Assembly: GCA_028820635.1 (NCBI GenBank) | Contig: JAPPIG010000084.1 | Location: 62,001 to 126,000, forward strand | Reading direction: 5' to 3' | Length of the DNA stretch: 64,000 bases | From: Candidatus Poribacteria bacterium | GTDB lineage: Bacteria; Poribacteria; WGA-4E; WGA-3G | The notes under the pieces: model-generated | Told to the model about the DNA's origin: nothing | What the model saw: the letters and a program-made list of their open reading frames with translations, nothing else | Databases searched by the model: none | Program-made: the position numbers and the translations under genes | Shown here: piece by piece, positions 27,857 to 36,725 of the stretch | How the letters are laid out: every line of letters starts with the position of its first letter | Position numbering within the stretch: position 1 is the first letter of the stretch

Positions 27857-28693
27857 TCACAGTTCAACAAATTCAGCGTCCACGTGATGAGAGATTATGC
27901 CTGCTTCATGACCACGGTTGAGCAACTCCTGCACCGCTGTTCTGCCGCTTTCTCCATAATCCAAAGTATAATCATTAACATACATTCCAACGAACTTATC
28001 CGCGAGGTCGGTTTCCATGTCTCGTGCGTAGGTCATTGCATATTCAAGCCCGCGCTCCCTATGTTCAAGTGAATATTGAATACTCTGTTTCAGTAGCGTA
28101 GTGATTGACCGAATTTTTTCGGTGCCGAGGTTGCGGCGGATAACGTTTGCCCCGAGCGGTAACGGCAAGCCAGTTTCATTGTGCCACCATTCTCCTAAAT
28201 CAACTATTTTGTGTAACCCTTCACGGGCGTAAGTTAATTGTCCTTCATGGATGATGAGTCCCGCGTCAACTTCGCCTTGTTGGACAGCCTCAATGATCTG
28301 ATCAAACCGGTACGTTTCAGTTTCAACATCGGGCTGGAAAAGTTTCATTGTCAGGTATGCAGTAGTCATCTCTCCAGGGATTGCAATACGTTTACCTGTG
28401 AGGGTCCGCATCGGTGCTTTTGAAACTATCAAAGGTCCATACTTATCCCCGATGCTTGCACCACACGGCATAAATGCGTAGTTGTCTGCAACATAGGCAT
28501 AAGCATGAACCGAAATTGCTGTGACTTCAAGCTCTGCTGCGAGTGCGCGTTGATTCAATGTTTCAATATCTTCTATAACGTGAACAATTTCAAACGGTTC
28601 AGTTGGAATAATCCCTTTTGCAAGGGCATAGAACATGAAGGCATCATCAGAATCTGGACTATGTCCAATCCGAATTTTCTCAGTCTCTGGCAT
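27857..28693 (-). CDS. mqnD: 1,4-dihydroxy-6-naphthoate synthase MqnD (futalosine menaquinone pathway)
   Basis: A 278-residue protein of the MqnA/MqnD periplasmic-binding-like fold. The N-terminal GHSPDSDDAFMFYAL is the MqnD signature; EVTAISVHAYAYV, CGASIGDKYGP, IPGEMTTAYLTMKL and GLIIHEGQLTY follow in order. MqnD converts cyclic de-hypoxanthine futalosine to 1,4-dihydroxy-6-naphthoate. ATG 28693 is chosen because GAGAGGAA lies upstream and the fold begins at residue 6. No other mqn gene is in the window. It diverges from the RNA methyltransferase, with start codons 54 bases apart. Confidence 0.92.
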   Translation of the reverse strand: MPETEKIRIGHSPDSDDAFMFYALAKGIIPTEPFEIVHVIEDIETLNQRALAAELEVTAISVHAYAYVADNYAFMPCGASIGDKYGPLIVSKAPMRTLTGKRIAIPGEMTTAYLTMKLFQPDVETETYRFDQIIEAVQQGEVDAGLIIHEGQLTYAREGLHKIVDLGEWWHNETGLPLPLGANVIRRNLGTEKIRSITTLLKQSIQYSLEHRERGLEYAMTYARDMETDLADKFVGMYVNDYTLDYGESGRTAVQELLNRGHEAGIISHHVDAEFVEL

Positions 28694-28733
28694 TAAGTGT
28701 TCCTCTCTAACATTGTTATTTCCACATGTATGT

Positions 28734-28755
28734 GCTATCATGCTATCATGATAGC
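28734..28755. promoter_or_regulatory. Palindrome over the methyltransferase start, possible operator
   Basis: GCTATCATGATAGC (28742-28755) is a perfect 14-bp palindrome that contains ATG 28748. It is preceded by an extra half-site GCTATCAT (28734-28741). It lies between the divergent genes mqnD and the methyltransferase. A regulator site or a start-blocking hairpin would both fit. Confidence 0.4.
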
Positions 28756-29683
28756 GCAAAAGTATCTCTACCTTTTGGCGATTCCGTCTCAACTTACCGA
28801 ACTGGCATCAGCGGAATCGGCTGCGCTGACGGGTGCTATTCCCGATGAATACGGTATCACGGTTTCCGACAGGTGTGTAGATGTGCGCCGAGGTGCTTAC
28901 CTCAAAAGTTGTACCGAAGTCCTCTTTGAAACAGGAAACGTCGCGGAACTTCTCTCAGACATTCAGTCTGCAGATTTACATGCAGACGGGTTTCGGGTAT
29001 CAGTTGTTAAAAAGCCCCGCAGCCTAAACATCAACTCAATGGTATTAGCACATCAGATAGGTAGCATCATCGGTGGAAAGCCCAATCTGTCCTCTCCGCG
29101 TGTTATCTTTTTAACTGTAATTACCCCCGAGAAAATCTGGTTTGGCCAACTTCTCTCTGAATCTGATGGCACGTGGGTAGCACACGATCAACGTCCGCAC
29201 GTAACTTCCAGTTCACTACCTGCAAGGCTCGCTCAAGCCCTTGTTAACCTTGTCGCTTCCCCCGGTGACCGTCTGCTTGATCCGTGTTGTGGTACCGGGA
29301 CAATTGTAATGTCAGCAGCACATTGCGGCGTGCAAGCAACTGGTTACGATATCAATCCGCGCATGGTCGGTGCAACAACCAAGAATCTTGATCATTACGG
29401 ACTCACAGCTGAAGTGAAGTTAGGCGATGCGCGGACGATACAACAAAGGTTTGACGTGGTTGCTACAGATTTGCCTTACGGTATAAGTCTCGTTAAAGAT
29501 ACCGCCGCAGCAAAAGAAATTCTAACAAATTTACGGGGCTGTGCGCCGAAATTTGGATTTATTGACATCCGTGATCTCAGTCAACCGCTTACTGATTTGG
29601 GGTACCGAGTAGAGACTATTATTCCTGTTCCGAAGCTGCGTCTTGTTCGCCGTATTTTTATTGCTTCCAACGGTAATCAATAG
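28748..29683 (+). CDS. Trm11/TrmG10-like tRNA guanosine N2-methyltransferase family protein
   Basis: A 311-residue Rossmann methyltransferase. The N-terminal third (YLYLLAIPSQLTELASAESAAL) resembles the THUMP-type RNA-binding part of Trm11/TrmG10 proteins. The catalytic domain has LLDPCCGTGTI (SAM site), ATGYDINPRMV and the target-base motif DLPYG, typical of N2-guanine RNA methyltransferases. The start is uncertain: ATG 28748 gives the family-like N-terminus; ATGs at 28697 and 28730 are also in frame. The gene ends 7 bases inside the 3' end of the convergent GcvH-like gene. Confidence 0.8.
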   Translation: MIAQKYLYLLAIPSQLTELASAESAALTGAIPDEYGITVSDRCVDVRRGAYLKSCTEVLFETGNVAELLSDIQSADLHADGFRVSVVKKPRSLNINSMVLAHQIGSIIGGKPNLSSPRVIFLTVITPEKIWFGQLLSESDGTWVAHDQRPHVTSSSLPARLAQALVNLVASPGDRLLDPCCGTGTIVMSAAHCGVQATGYDINPRMVGATTKNLDHYGLTAEVKLGDARTIQQRFDVVATDLPYGISLVKDTAAAKEILTNLRGCAPKFGFIDIRDLSQPLTDLGYRVETIIPVPKLRLVRRIFIASNGNQ

Positions 29684-30108
29684 TCATCAATATTTTCATA
29701 GAAATCGGTTTCCGGTAAGTACTCACCCTCATCAAGTTCATCTTCTTCGTAGTCTTCGTAGTCTTCCAAACTCAAAAGTGAATCAAGTTCACTGAGATTG
29801 TCAATATAAATTTTGCAAATCCAGCCATCACCTTCCGGCAAGCTATTGATAAGCTGAATGTCTTCTTCAAGTGCAGTGTTGACTTCATAAATTTCTCCAG
29901 CAACAGGAGCATAGAGATAAAAGTTCCCTCCTGTTTCTGTTTCAATCCTGCCAATAATTTCACCTTGCTCACATTCCTGCGAAGAGGAGACATCAACAAA
30001 AACGATTTCACCATAAAAAAGTTGGGCGCGTTCTGTGATGCCGATAGTTCCCTCTGTGTCAACAACTTCAATCCATTCGTGTGTAGTTGTATATTTCACT
30101 GTGCTCAA
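29677..30108 (-). CDS. GcvH-like protein without the lipoyl-lysine
   Basis: A 143-residue protein. TTG 30108 is chosen because GGAGG lies 8-12 bases upstream and it gives MSTVKYTTTHEWIEV, the normal GcvH opening. GITERAQLFYGEIVFVD and APVAGEIYEVNTAL follow as in glycine cleavage H proteins. At the lipoylation site, where GcvH reads ESVKAV, this protein has ETETGGNF: no lysine. The C-terminal 30 residues are almost all acidic (DYEDYEEDELDEGEY). It cannot carry lipoyl in the usual way, so it is not a working glycine cleavage carrier. No gcvT/P is nearby. It precedes nothing on its strand except the methyltransferase 3' end. Confidence 0.8.
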   Translation of the reverse strand: MSTVKYTTTHEWIEVVDTEGTIGITERAQLFYGEIVFVDVSSSQECEQGEIIGRIETETGGNFYLYAPVAGEIYEVNTALEEDIQLINSLPEGDGWICKIYIDNLSELDSLLSLEDYEDYEEDELDEGEYLPETDFYENIDDY

Positions 30109-30135
30109 CGTGTATTCCTCCAACAAGCTAAAACT

Positions 30136-30738
30136 TCAATGTAGTTCTGTTTTTGTGATTCCAATATTTTGAAGTTGTGCTTGAAAAGTTTTTAATTCTT
30201 TTTGCTGAATCTCAATTGCAATTTTTGGGGTCTCGCCATATTCAATGTCTGTTACCTGACCTCCTAAGCGTTTACATAGTTTGACAACCGTACCTATATG
30301 GCAGTAGGGGACACTTACGTGTAAGTTGTGATAGTAGACTTGGGTTGCTAAAGTAGCATTTTCAAGGCATGTGCGTGCACATGCACCGTAAGCTCTAATC
30401 AACCCGCCAATTCCAAGATTAATTCCTCCATAATACCGTGCGACAACGATTATCGTGTTAGATAATCCGGCGGCGCGAATCGCAGCAAGAATAGGGGTGC
30501 CTGCCGAGTGGACCGGTTCCCCCGCATCTGTTGCATATTCCTGTTTTTCATCGCTATTACCGAGGCTATAAGCATAGCAGTAGTGCGTAGCTTGACGAAG
30601 CCTCGCTTTGACATCAACAACAAACTTTTTGACCGCATCCTGACTATTTACTGCTGATGCTTCACCAAAAAACCTTGATTTTTTCGCTACATGCTTAGCG
30701 GTAGCGATTCCGACAATTGTTTGGTACTCGCTTGACAT
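30136..30738 (-). CDS. YigZ / IMPACT family protein (UPF0029)
   Basis: A 200-residue cytosolic protein with the family core: KSRFFGEASAV, THYCYAYSLG, DAGEPVHSAGTPILAAI and ARYYGGINLGIGGLIRAYG. A short C-terminal DUF1949-like domain follows (VSVPYCHIGTVVKLC). The bacterial proteins are linked to translation control or ribosome-associated stress, but their reaction is unknown. ATG 30738. The GcvH-like gene follows after 28 bases on the same strand, probably in the same transcript. Confidence 0.9.
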   Translation of the reverse strand: MSSEYQTIVGIATAKHVAKKSRFFGEASAVNSQDAVKKFVVDVKARLRQATHYCYAYSLGNSDEKQEYATDAGEPVHSAGTPILAAIRAAGLSNTIIVVARYYGGINLGIGGLIRAYGACARTCLENATLATQVYYHNLHVSVPYCHIGTVVKLCKRLGGQVTDIEYGETPKIAIEIQQKELKTFQAQLQNIGITKTELH

Positions 30739-30840
30739 AATTCATACTTCCGGAACATCAGAAACTGCGTGCATATACAAGTCTAAAGTTTCTCATGAAG
30801 GATGTACTTAAGATTCCGTGCCTAAAACCCTCTAAATACG

Positions 30841-32031
30841 TCAAAAATCTTGCCCAATCGAAAAGGTATAGACAGCAGCGCCTTGGGCAATACGGATACG
30901 TTCATCCTCAGTCACAACCGGCTTAAATTGCGGGTTATAAGCGGCATTTAGTGTTATGTTTCCGAGCCGCACACCAAATCCTAAACAAAGACCTTCCGCT
31001 TTCCAATTTCGTTCTTCCATCTCAAGCGCTGCATCTTCTAAAAGAAAAACAGAGGCGTAACGCTTTTCAATATCCCTGAGATATCCGATTCTACTGCCAA
31101 TGCGATTATGGAACCAAACCTCAATTCCAAGGTTTGTTCGGACACCATCGCTAAAGGGTGGATGTAAATCAACTCCGAGGCGGAGGGCTATGTTTGAAAT
31201 CTCGCGTTGATAAGTTAGACCGACAATAAAATCGCGGCGAATTTTATCTGGAATAGTCGGTTCGACAAATGATAATCCATTACTTAAATTGCGGATGACA
31301 ATGCCTGCCTGAAGTGCATTGCTAAATTGTTGGATAATACCAACATTATAGGCGTAACCACGTCCAAAATGCTCAACACCTAACGTATCGGTAACCTTAG
31401 ACCGTAACCACTTCGCATCAAATCCTACGATGGTACCTCCGAAACAATTTACACCGTAACCGAGTCCAATAGCAAGGTTATTTTCTGGAAAACTGTTAAG
31501 TGCTTTCCCTTCATGGCTAACGCGGCGAAATGACCCCACATGCGCCGTGGATAGAGCAACGCCTATAGTGCCGAACTTGCCAATTGGGAAAGCCCAATTC
31601 AATGTTTCAATACCAGCGGCGCTCTGTTCATACCGACTATAATCCTCATAGGTTGCATTGAAATTCGGTATGGAAAGTAGGACAACGGTACGCGGAAAAC
31701 GACTCATGTGAATTACAAATCGATCCCCTTCAACAATACTAATACCGGCAGGGTTGTTCCCAAGAGCGTTTGCGCCGCCAGTTGCCCCAACAAAACTACC
31801 ACCCATTCCACGATGTTCAGCACCAAGCAACTGTTTGAGAAATCTGTCTGCTTCTGCGGTTGTGTTTGCTTCTAAAGCAATCCCATTTGAAGTGGAAAAA
31901 CAGAAAACGAGATAGAATACGCAAATCAACGAGATTTTTAAATATTGTAGCGGCAAAATCCTATTGCACAAGAATTGTAATTTTCTTTTCACTTTACTTG
32001 CTCCAAAGATATGTGTTGGTATATTGTGCAT
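30841..32031 (-). CDS. Outer-membrane beta-barrel protein (PorV/UPF0164-like)
   Basis: About 396 residues. A long basic N-terminus leads to a signal peptide ending near GIALEA. The mature start, AEADRFLKQLLGAEHRGMGGSFVG and ANALGNNPAGIS, is the opening of PorV/PorQ/UPF0164 barrels. Alternating strands follow up to the end, which is SIGQDF with a terminal Phe. Such barrels sit in the outer membrane and in some lineages assist protein export. The start is uncertain: ATG 32031 lacks a good ribosome site and a GTG at 32055 is in frame. Confidence 0.8.
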   Translation of the reverse strand: MHNIPTHIFGASKVKRKLQFLCNRILPLQYLKISLICVFYLVFCFSTSNGIALEANTTAEADRFLKQLLGAEHRGMGGSFVGATGGANALGNNPAGISIVEGDRFVIHMSRFPRTVVLLSIPNFNATYEDYSRYEQSAAGIETLNWAFPIGKFGTIGVALSTAHVGSFRRVSHEGKALNSFPENNLAIGLGYGVNCFGGTIVGFDAKWLRSKVTDTLGVEHFGRGYAYNVGIIQQFSNALQAGIVIRNLSNGLSFVEPTIPDKIRRDFIVGLTYQREISNIALRLGVDLHPPFSDGVRTNLGIEVWFHNRIGSRIGYLRDIEKRYASVFLLEDAALEMEERNWKAEGLCLGFGVRLGNITLNAAYNPQFKPVVTEDERIRIAQGAAVYTFSIGQDF

Positions 32032-32127
32032 GTGAGAATCCAATAAACTTCTCACACGGAGACGTAAACACGGAATTTAGTTGATAAAACAGGTCTTTTT
32101 CTTCAATGGAACGGAAATTTTTCTTAA

Positions 32128-32520
32128 CTAAGCAGAGCAGAGTGTCACTTGTGCCACAGCGTAATCCACAGCATGCGACAAACTAACAAAGGTTGTAACG
32201 ACACCGAGTTCTGAAGCATATTGCTTGACTTTACCGTGTAAAACGAGCGATGGTTTTCCAACAGTGTCAGCGCAAATTTCTACATCCTGCCAATTCATCC
32301 CGACGGTTAAGCCAGTACCGAGTGCTTTTAGAGTTGCCTCCTTCGCGGCAAACCGGGCGGCAAGCCTTCCATAACGAGTCTGTGTTTTTCCGCAATAGGC
32401 AAGTTCCTGAGGCGTATAGACACGATGCTCAAACCGACTTCCCCATCGAAGCGATAGACGTCTAATCCGTTCAACCTCAATAATATCTATACCAATCCCT
32501 TGAATTTTTTGTTGGAGCAT
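32128..32520 (-). CDS. acpS: Holo-[acyl-carrier-protein] synthase AcpS
   Basis: A 130-residue phosphopantetheinyl transferase. GIGIDIIEVERI at the N-terminus holds the magnesium-binding Asp12, and ARFAAKEATLKALGTG holds the second acidic ligand and the family signature. It transfers 4'-phosphopantetheine from CoA to acyl carrier protein. It lies 20 bases after folP on the same strand, so ftsH-folP-acpS look like one operon. Confidence 0.95.
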   Translation of the reverse strand: MLQQKIQGIGIDIIEVERIRRLSLRWGSRFEHRVYTPQELAYCGKTQTRYGRLAARFAAKEATLKALGTGLTVGMNWQDVEICADTVGKPSLVLHGKVKQYASELGVVTTFVSLSHAVDYAVAQVTLCSA

Positions 32521-32540
32521 TAATTTGTGAGTTGTTCCAT

Positions 32541-33368
32541 TTACCGATAAAGAGCATCAGTCATCCGTGCTACGCGAGCAGTAGCCTTTACATCATGAAC
32601 GCGTACAATATCTGCCCCATGTGCAATTGCCCAACACACTGTAGCAAGAGTGCCTTCAACTCTTTCAGTTACTGGAAGTTCTAATAAATTGCCGATAAAA
32701 GATTTTCGTGATGTGCCGATTAATATCGGTTTATTGAGTTGTTTGAATTCTTCAAGCTGCTTTAGAATTTGTAGGTTTTGTTCGGTTGTTTTACCGAATC
32801 CTATGCCGGGATCCACGATGATACGGTCAGGGGCAATACCGTTTTGCGATGCATCATTAATCCAATTTTCTAATGCCTTGCAAACCTCTTTGACGACATC
32901 TTTATAATGTGGTGAGCGTTGCATAGTGCGCGGTGTTCCCTTCATGTGCATGAGGATAACACCCGCTTCCATTTCTGCTGCAACCTGTGCCATCGCAGTA
33001 TCCCCACGAAGGGCAGTAATATCGTTGATGAAGTGTGCCCCAGCTTCAAGCGCGTGTTTCGCCACCACTGCTTTTGTGGTATCAATAGAGATTGGAACGT
33101 CCAATTGTTCAGAAACAAGTGCCTGAATAACCGGTAACACTCTTTCTAATTCTACGTTTGCAGGTACTGGCTCCGCCCCTGGACGCGATGATTCTCCTCC
33201 GATGTCAATAATAGTTGCTCCCTCTGCTACCATGGTTTTAGCATGTGTAATCGCAGTATTGATATTAAGGTAAGCACCGCCATCTGAGAAAGAATCGGGG
33301 GTGACGTTCAGGACACCCATGATATGGGTGCTATCGCCAAAAGTGAGCGATTTACCACGGAAGTTCAT
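32541..33368 (-). CDS. folP: Dihydropteroate synthase FolP
   Basis: A 275-residue TIM-barrel enzyme with MGVLNVTPDSFSDGG (residues 17-31), IIDIGGESSRPGA, DPGIGFGKT and GTSRKSFIG. It joins p-aminobenzoate to the pterin pyrophosphate in folate synthesis. Its ATG (33366-33368) overlaps the ftsH stop codon as ATGA, so the two genes are translationally coupled. Confidence 0.96.
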   Translation of the reverse strand: MNFRGKSLTFGDSTHIMGVLNVTPDSFSDGGAYLNINTAITHAKTMVAEGATIIDIGGESSRPGAEPVPANVELERVLPVIQALVSEQLDVPISIDTTKAVVAKHALEAGAHFINDITALRGDTAMAQVAAEMEAGVILMHMKGTPRTMQRSPHYKDVVKEVCKALENWINDASQNGIAPDRIIVDPGIGFGKTTEQNLQILKQLEEFKQLNKPILIGTSRKSFIGNLLELPVTERVEGTLATVCWAIAHGADIVRVHDVKATARVARMTDALYR

Positions 33369-35260
33369 GTAAGGGGTTTAGCCGGCAACTGTGGTCGGGG
33401 ACCGAGGATCTCTTCTATCTCTTCTGTAATAAGTGTTTCTCGTTCTAATAAGGCATCAGCGAGCAATTTCAAACCGTCAAGATTTGTATTAATAATTTCT
33501 TTTGCCTTTTTGTAACACTCCATTATGATGTCAAAAACGGCTTTATCAATAGAGATTGCTGTTTCTTCACTATAATCTTGGTGTACTGCCAATTCTTTGC
33601 CGAGGAAGACCTGTTCGTCTCTTCTGCCAAAAGCCAATGGGCCCAACGGACTCATACCCCATTGCGTGACCATTCGACGGGCAAGATGGGTTGCCTGTTC
33701 AAAATCATTCTGTGCGCCAGTTGTCTGTTCACCAAAGATAATTTCTTCAGCAACCCGTCCACCAAGTGCAAAAATAATATGTGCGAGTAACCTTTTCCTA
33801 CTTAGGTTATGCCTTTCTTCAAGTGGAAGCATAGCGGTTACACCGAGTGCTCTACCGCGTGGCACAATTGTACATTTATAGTTAGGATCGCTTTCTGGCA
33901 CAAAATGTAACATGAGTGCATGTCCGGCTTCATGATAGGCGGTGATGCGCCGTTCTTCTTCACTAATAACTAAGCTGCGTCGTTCAGGTCCCATCAGGAC
34001 GCGATCTTTGGCTTCATCAAAGCAGCTCATATCGATCGTTTCTTTGTCTTGTCTTGCAGCAAGCAGCGCGGCTTCGTTCGCCATATTTTTCAGGTCAGCG
34101 CCTGAGAATCCTGGTGTTGCTTTTGCTAATATCTCCAAGTCAACGTCCTCAGAGATTTTGTAAGGTTCTTTTGTGTGAACACCGAGAATGGCTTCTCTGC
34201 CTCGAACATCCGGTAAATCAACGATAATCTGACGGTCAAACCTGCCAGGACGTAATAGGGCAGGGTCAAGAACATCGGGACGGTTTGTAGCTGCAATCAC
34301 AATAACGCCTTCAGAAGCCTCAAAACCTTGCATGCCAACAAGTAGTTGATTTAAAGTTTGCTCGCGTTCATCATGCCCGCCGCCGATGCCAGCACCGCGA
34401 TGGCGACCAACAGCATCAAGCTCATCAATAAAAATGATACAAGGTGCGTTTTTCTTCCCTGTTTCAAATAAGTCGCGGACTCTGGATGCACCAACCCCGA
34501 CAAACATTTCAACAAAATCGGATCCGCTTATGTCAAAAAATGGGACATCTGCTTCACCCGCAACAGCTTGCGCCAGCATTGTTTTACCAGTCCCCGGAGG
34601 ACCAACTAACAACACACCTGTAGGAATTGTCCCGCCAAGTCTCTCAAACTTCTTAGGTGCTTTGAGAAATTCAATAATCTCTTCAAGTGCTTCTTTTGCC
34701 TCGTCTACTCCCGCGACATCTTCAAAAGTAACCTTCTTATCACTTTCAGTATAGAGTGTAGCACGACTTTTGCCAAAGGAGAGTGCTCGGTTTCCGCTTC
34801 CCTGCATTTGCCGTGATAGGAAAATCATCAAACCCAAGAATATCAATAACGGCACTACCGTCGTACCGAAAACAAGTAACCATTCCGGAAAATTAGAAGC
34901 AGGTTTATTCCTAAAGTCTATGTTTTCATAGTCTCGGAGTTCCTTTGCTAATCCATCATCGTGGACAGGGTCGCGACTTACTCTAAACTTGCCTGCCCAT
35001 TTTGGAGGCACCACCACTCCTTTCCTTTCTAATAGGGCTTGAATTTCTGGGACTTGATGCTCGTAAAACTTGCCTTCAAGGGATTCCGTATCAAGTATCA
35101 AGTACCCATCAAAGGTCGTTTTTGTTTTTAGGAAATCATTAAAATCAGAGATTGCCAATTCGCAAACTTGGTCGCTACGGTTGATAAGTTGGTAGATAGC
35201 CACAACAACAACCAACCCCAAAATAAACCACACGAACATGTTTTTTGTGTTCTTGTTCAC
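33365..35260 (-). CDS. ftsH: ATP-dependent zinc metalloprotease FtsH
   Basis: A 631-residue membrane protease. GTG 35260 is the start. Two membrane helices (residues about 9-27 and 124-142) flank a periplasmic loop. The AAA+ domain has GPPGTGKT (Walker A), [10 protein letters not shown] (Walker B), and the second-region motif [20 protein letters not shown]. The protease domain has HEAGH with the zinc ligands. It degrades unfolded and regulatory membrane proteins. First gene of the ftsH-folP-acpS operon. The 390-base gap upstream is AT-rich and holds no other gene on this strand. Confidence 0.96.
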   Translation of the reverse strand: MNKNTKNMFVWFILGLVVVVAIYQLINRSDQVCELAISDFNDFLKTKTTFDGYLILDTESLEGKFYEHQVPEIQALLERKGVVVPPKWAGKFRVSRDPVHDDGLAKELRDYENIDFRNKPASNFPEWLLVFGTTVVPLLIFLGLMIFLSRQMQGSGNRALSFGKSRATLYTESDKKVTFEDVAGVDEAKEALEEIIEFLKAPKKFERLGGTIPTGVLLVGPPGTGKTMLAQAVAGEADVPFFDISGSDFVEMFVGVGASRVRDLFETGKKNAPCIIFIDELDAVGRHRGAGIGGGHDEREQTLNQLLVGMQGFEASEGVIVIAATNRPDVLDPALLRPGRFDRQIIVDLPDVRGREAILGVHTKEPYKISEDVDLEILAKATPGFSGADLKNMANEAALLAARQDKETIDMSCFDEAKDRVLMGPERRSLVISEEERRITAYHEAGHALMLHFVPESDPNYKCTIVPRGRALGVTAMLPLEERHNLSRKRLLAHIIFALGGRVAEEIIFGEQTTGAQNDFEQATHLARRMVTQWGMSPLGPLAFGRRDEQVFLGKELAVHQDYSEETAISIDKAVFDIIMECYKKAKEIINTNLDGLKLLADALLERETLITEEIEEILGPRPQLPAKPLT

Positions 35261-35588
35261 AACCTATCGCCTCATTTTATTATTAAAAATTATCACACTT
35301 GGAGCGATGCTGTAGACTAATAGCACACATTCAGGATAGATACTCAAATTAGGCACGCTCAAGCAATTTTAGTAGTAATCTGCTTATTCTATGTTTGTTT
35401 TGGAAAAGATGTTTGAACTTAACGTATAAATTATAACATACTTTTTACTTAATATCAACTGAATTTTAAAAAATTCCTTTTCTCACACCAGTAATAATAA
35501 GTTATAATTGATGCAAACTTTGTTCTTGTTGCCAATTAAAATACTGTTTTAACATTAAGGAGCAAATTCTAAATTTGTGTTAAATTTG

Positions 35589-35618
35589 TTGACAAAAGTA
35601 AATTTACTATGATATACT
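35589..35618 (+). promoter_or_regulatory. Sigma-70-type promoter before the CBM9-like gene
   Basis: TTGACA (35589-35594) and TATACT (35613-35618) with an 18-base spacer, 33 bases before the GTG start at 35652. The surrounding gap (35261-35651) is otherwise AT-rich sequence without features I can support. Confidence 0.6.
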
Positions 35619-35651
35619 AATTGAAATCAAGTCTAAAGGAGGAATAATGGA

Positions 35652-36356
35652 GTGCAAAAACAGATTCTTTTAGTTGGTGTAATGTTTTTGACAGTGATGT
35701 CTTATGCTTTAGGGCATCTTACCGACGAAAACCTTCAAAATTTCCAATATAACGCGGAACTGGTTCCTGTTGCCCCTATTGTTGACGGATACCTTGATGA
35801 CCCTGTATGGGAAGACGCGCATCTTGGCAAACTTAATCAAGAAATTATTGCTGGGCATCAATGGACGGAAATCAATGATTTCTCCGGATCCTTCAAAGCG
35901 GTTTGGCGTAGTGGTTTCCTTTATGTCGCTATTAAAATACAAGATGATCAGTTTGAAAAATATCAATCTAAACTTTTTAGAGAAGATAGACTCATCCTCC
36001 ATATTGACGAATTTCACTATCAACGTAAGGACGAGCTCCATCGCTATGAAATTCCTATTGGAGTAGAGACAGGTATCCTGAAACCCCCTTTAGCATCAGT
36101 GGCTTGGGGAAATGACGGTCAAACGTGTGAACTAAGTTTTCGGCTTGGAGACATCGCAAGTAAAGATAGTGTTATCGGTTTTAGTATAGCCTATGATGAT
36201 GTTGATAACGGTCAACTACAAAATACAATTGCTTGGGCACCAGAAGGCTATACGGAACAAGATGAGATGCTTCCCGATCTTGTTTTCACAGCTAAGATAA
36301 ATCCCAATGCGCAACAAAAATTGATCCGATGGGGTCAAATCAAGAGACTCTATTAA
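35652..36356 (+). CDS. Secreted CBM9-like (carbohydrate-binding) domain protein
   Basis: A 234-residue exported protein starting at GTG 35652, 8 bases after GGAGG. An ATG at 35647 is out of frame. The signal peptide ends near SYALG. The domain has PIVDGYLDDPVWEDA near residue 42, FKAVWRSGFLYVAIKIQDD near residue 82 and ELSFRLGDI near residue 160, typical of CBM9 / DOMON-like sugar-binding modules. The tail KLIRWGQIKRLY matches the tail motif of other secreted proteins here and the linker before the sorting domain of the first gene. Confidence 0.85.
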   Translation: MQKQILLVGVMFLTVMSYALGHLTDENLQNFQYNAELVPVAPIVDGYLDDPVWEDAHLGKLNQEIIAGHQWTEINDFSGSFKAVWRSGFLYVAIKIQDDQFEKYQSKLFREDRLILHIDEFHYQRKDELHRYEIPIGVETGILKPPLASVAWGNDGQTCELSFRLGDIASKDSVIGFSIAYDDVDNGQLQNTIAWAPEGYTEQDEMLPDLVFTAKINPNAQQKLIRWGQIKRLY

Positions 36357-36364
36357 TAACATAT

Positions 36365-36423
36365 ATCAGGGCAAATTCCAATGTTTAGTGATGTGCTAAT
36401 GTTGGGATTTGCCCTGATTTTGA
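36365..36423 (+). terminator. Long-stem terminator
   Basis: Bases 36365-36381 pair with 36402-36418 (16 of 17 positions plus a possible G-U), with a 20-base loop and a TTT tail. It lies right behind the CBM9-like gene. Confidence 0.6.
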
Positions 36424-36430
36424 GGGACTT

Positions 36431-36613
36431 GTGTATTATATTGGAAAAACTTTAGAACTTATGGGTATAGTATGTTTAGGTGCTGCACTCTATTTAGGAC
36501 TTTTCAACCCTTTTGGGTATAGTGAAGCCCAAGCCATGGGTGCTGAGATGGGTTTCTTGGTACTGGGTATTATCGTCTTTTTCGTTGGAAGACTTATTGA
36601 AAAACAACATTAG
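36431..36613 (+). CDS. Small two-helix membrane protein
   Basis: A 60-residue frame from GTG 36431 with two hydrophobic segments (residues about 8-25 and 40-56) and a short basic end (RLIEKQH). TGAGGGA lies just upstream. The good start context and clean two-helix pattern suggest a real gene, but it begins only 8 bases after a hairpin and the family is unknown to me. Confidence 0.5.
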   Translation: MYYIGKTLELMGIVCLGAALYLGLFNPFGYSEAQAMGAEMGFLVLGIIVFFVGRLIEKQH

Positions 36614-36725
36614 AAATTATCGCTTATTCTCCTCAAACTTAGCAGACACTGAACAAATCTTGTCTGTTTGATATTCCATAACATAAAAATCATAACCATA
36701 ATTTTCAACAACATTTGTACTCCGC

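Noticed and set aside
33786-33795. GTAACCTTTT inside ftsH (also at 43268-43277)
   Set aside because: Left box only, inside coding sequence, with no second box at the right distance; chance hits in AT-rich DNA.
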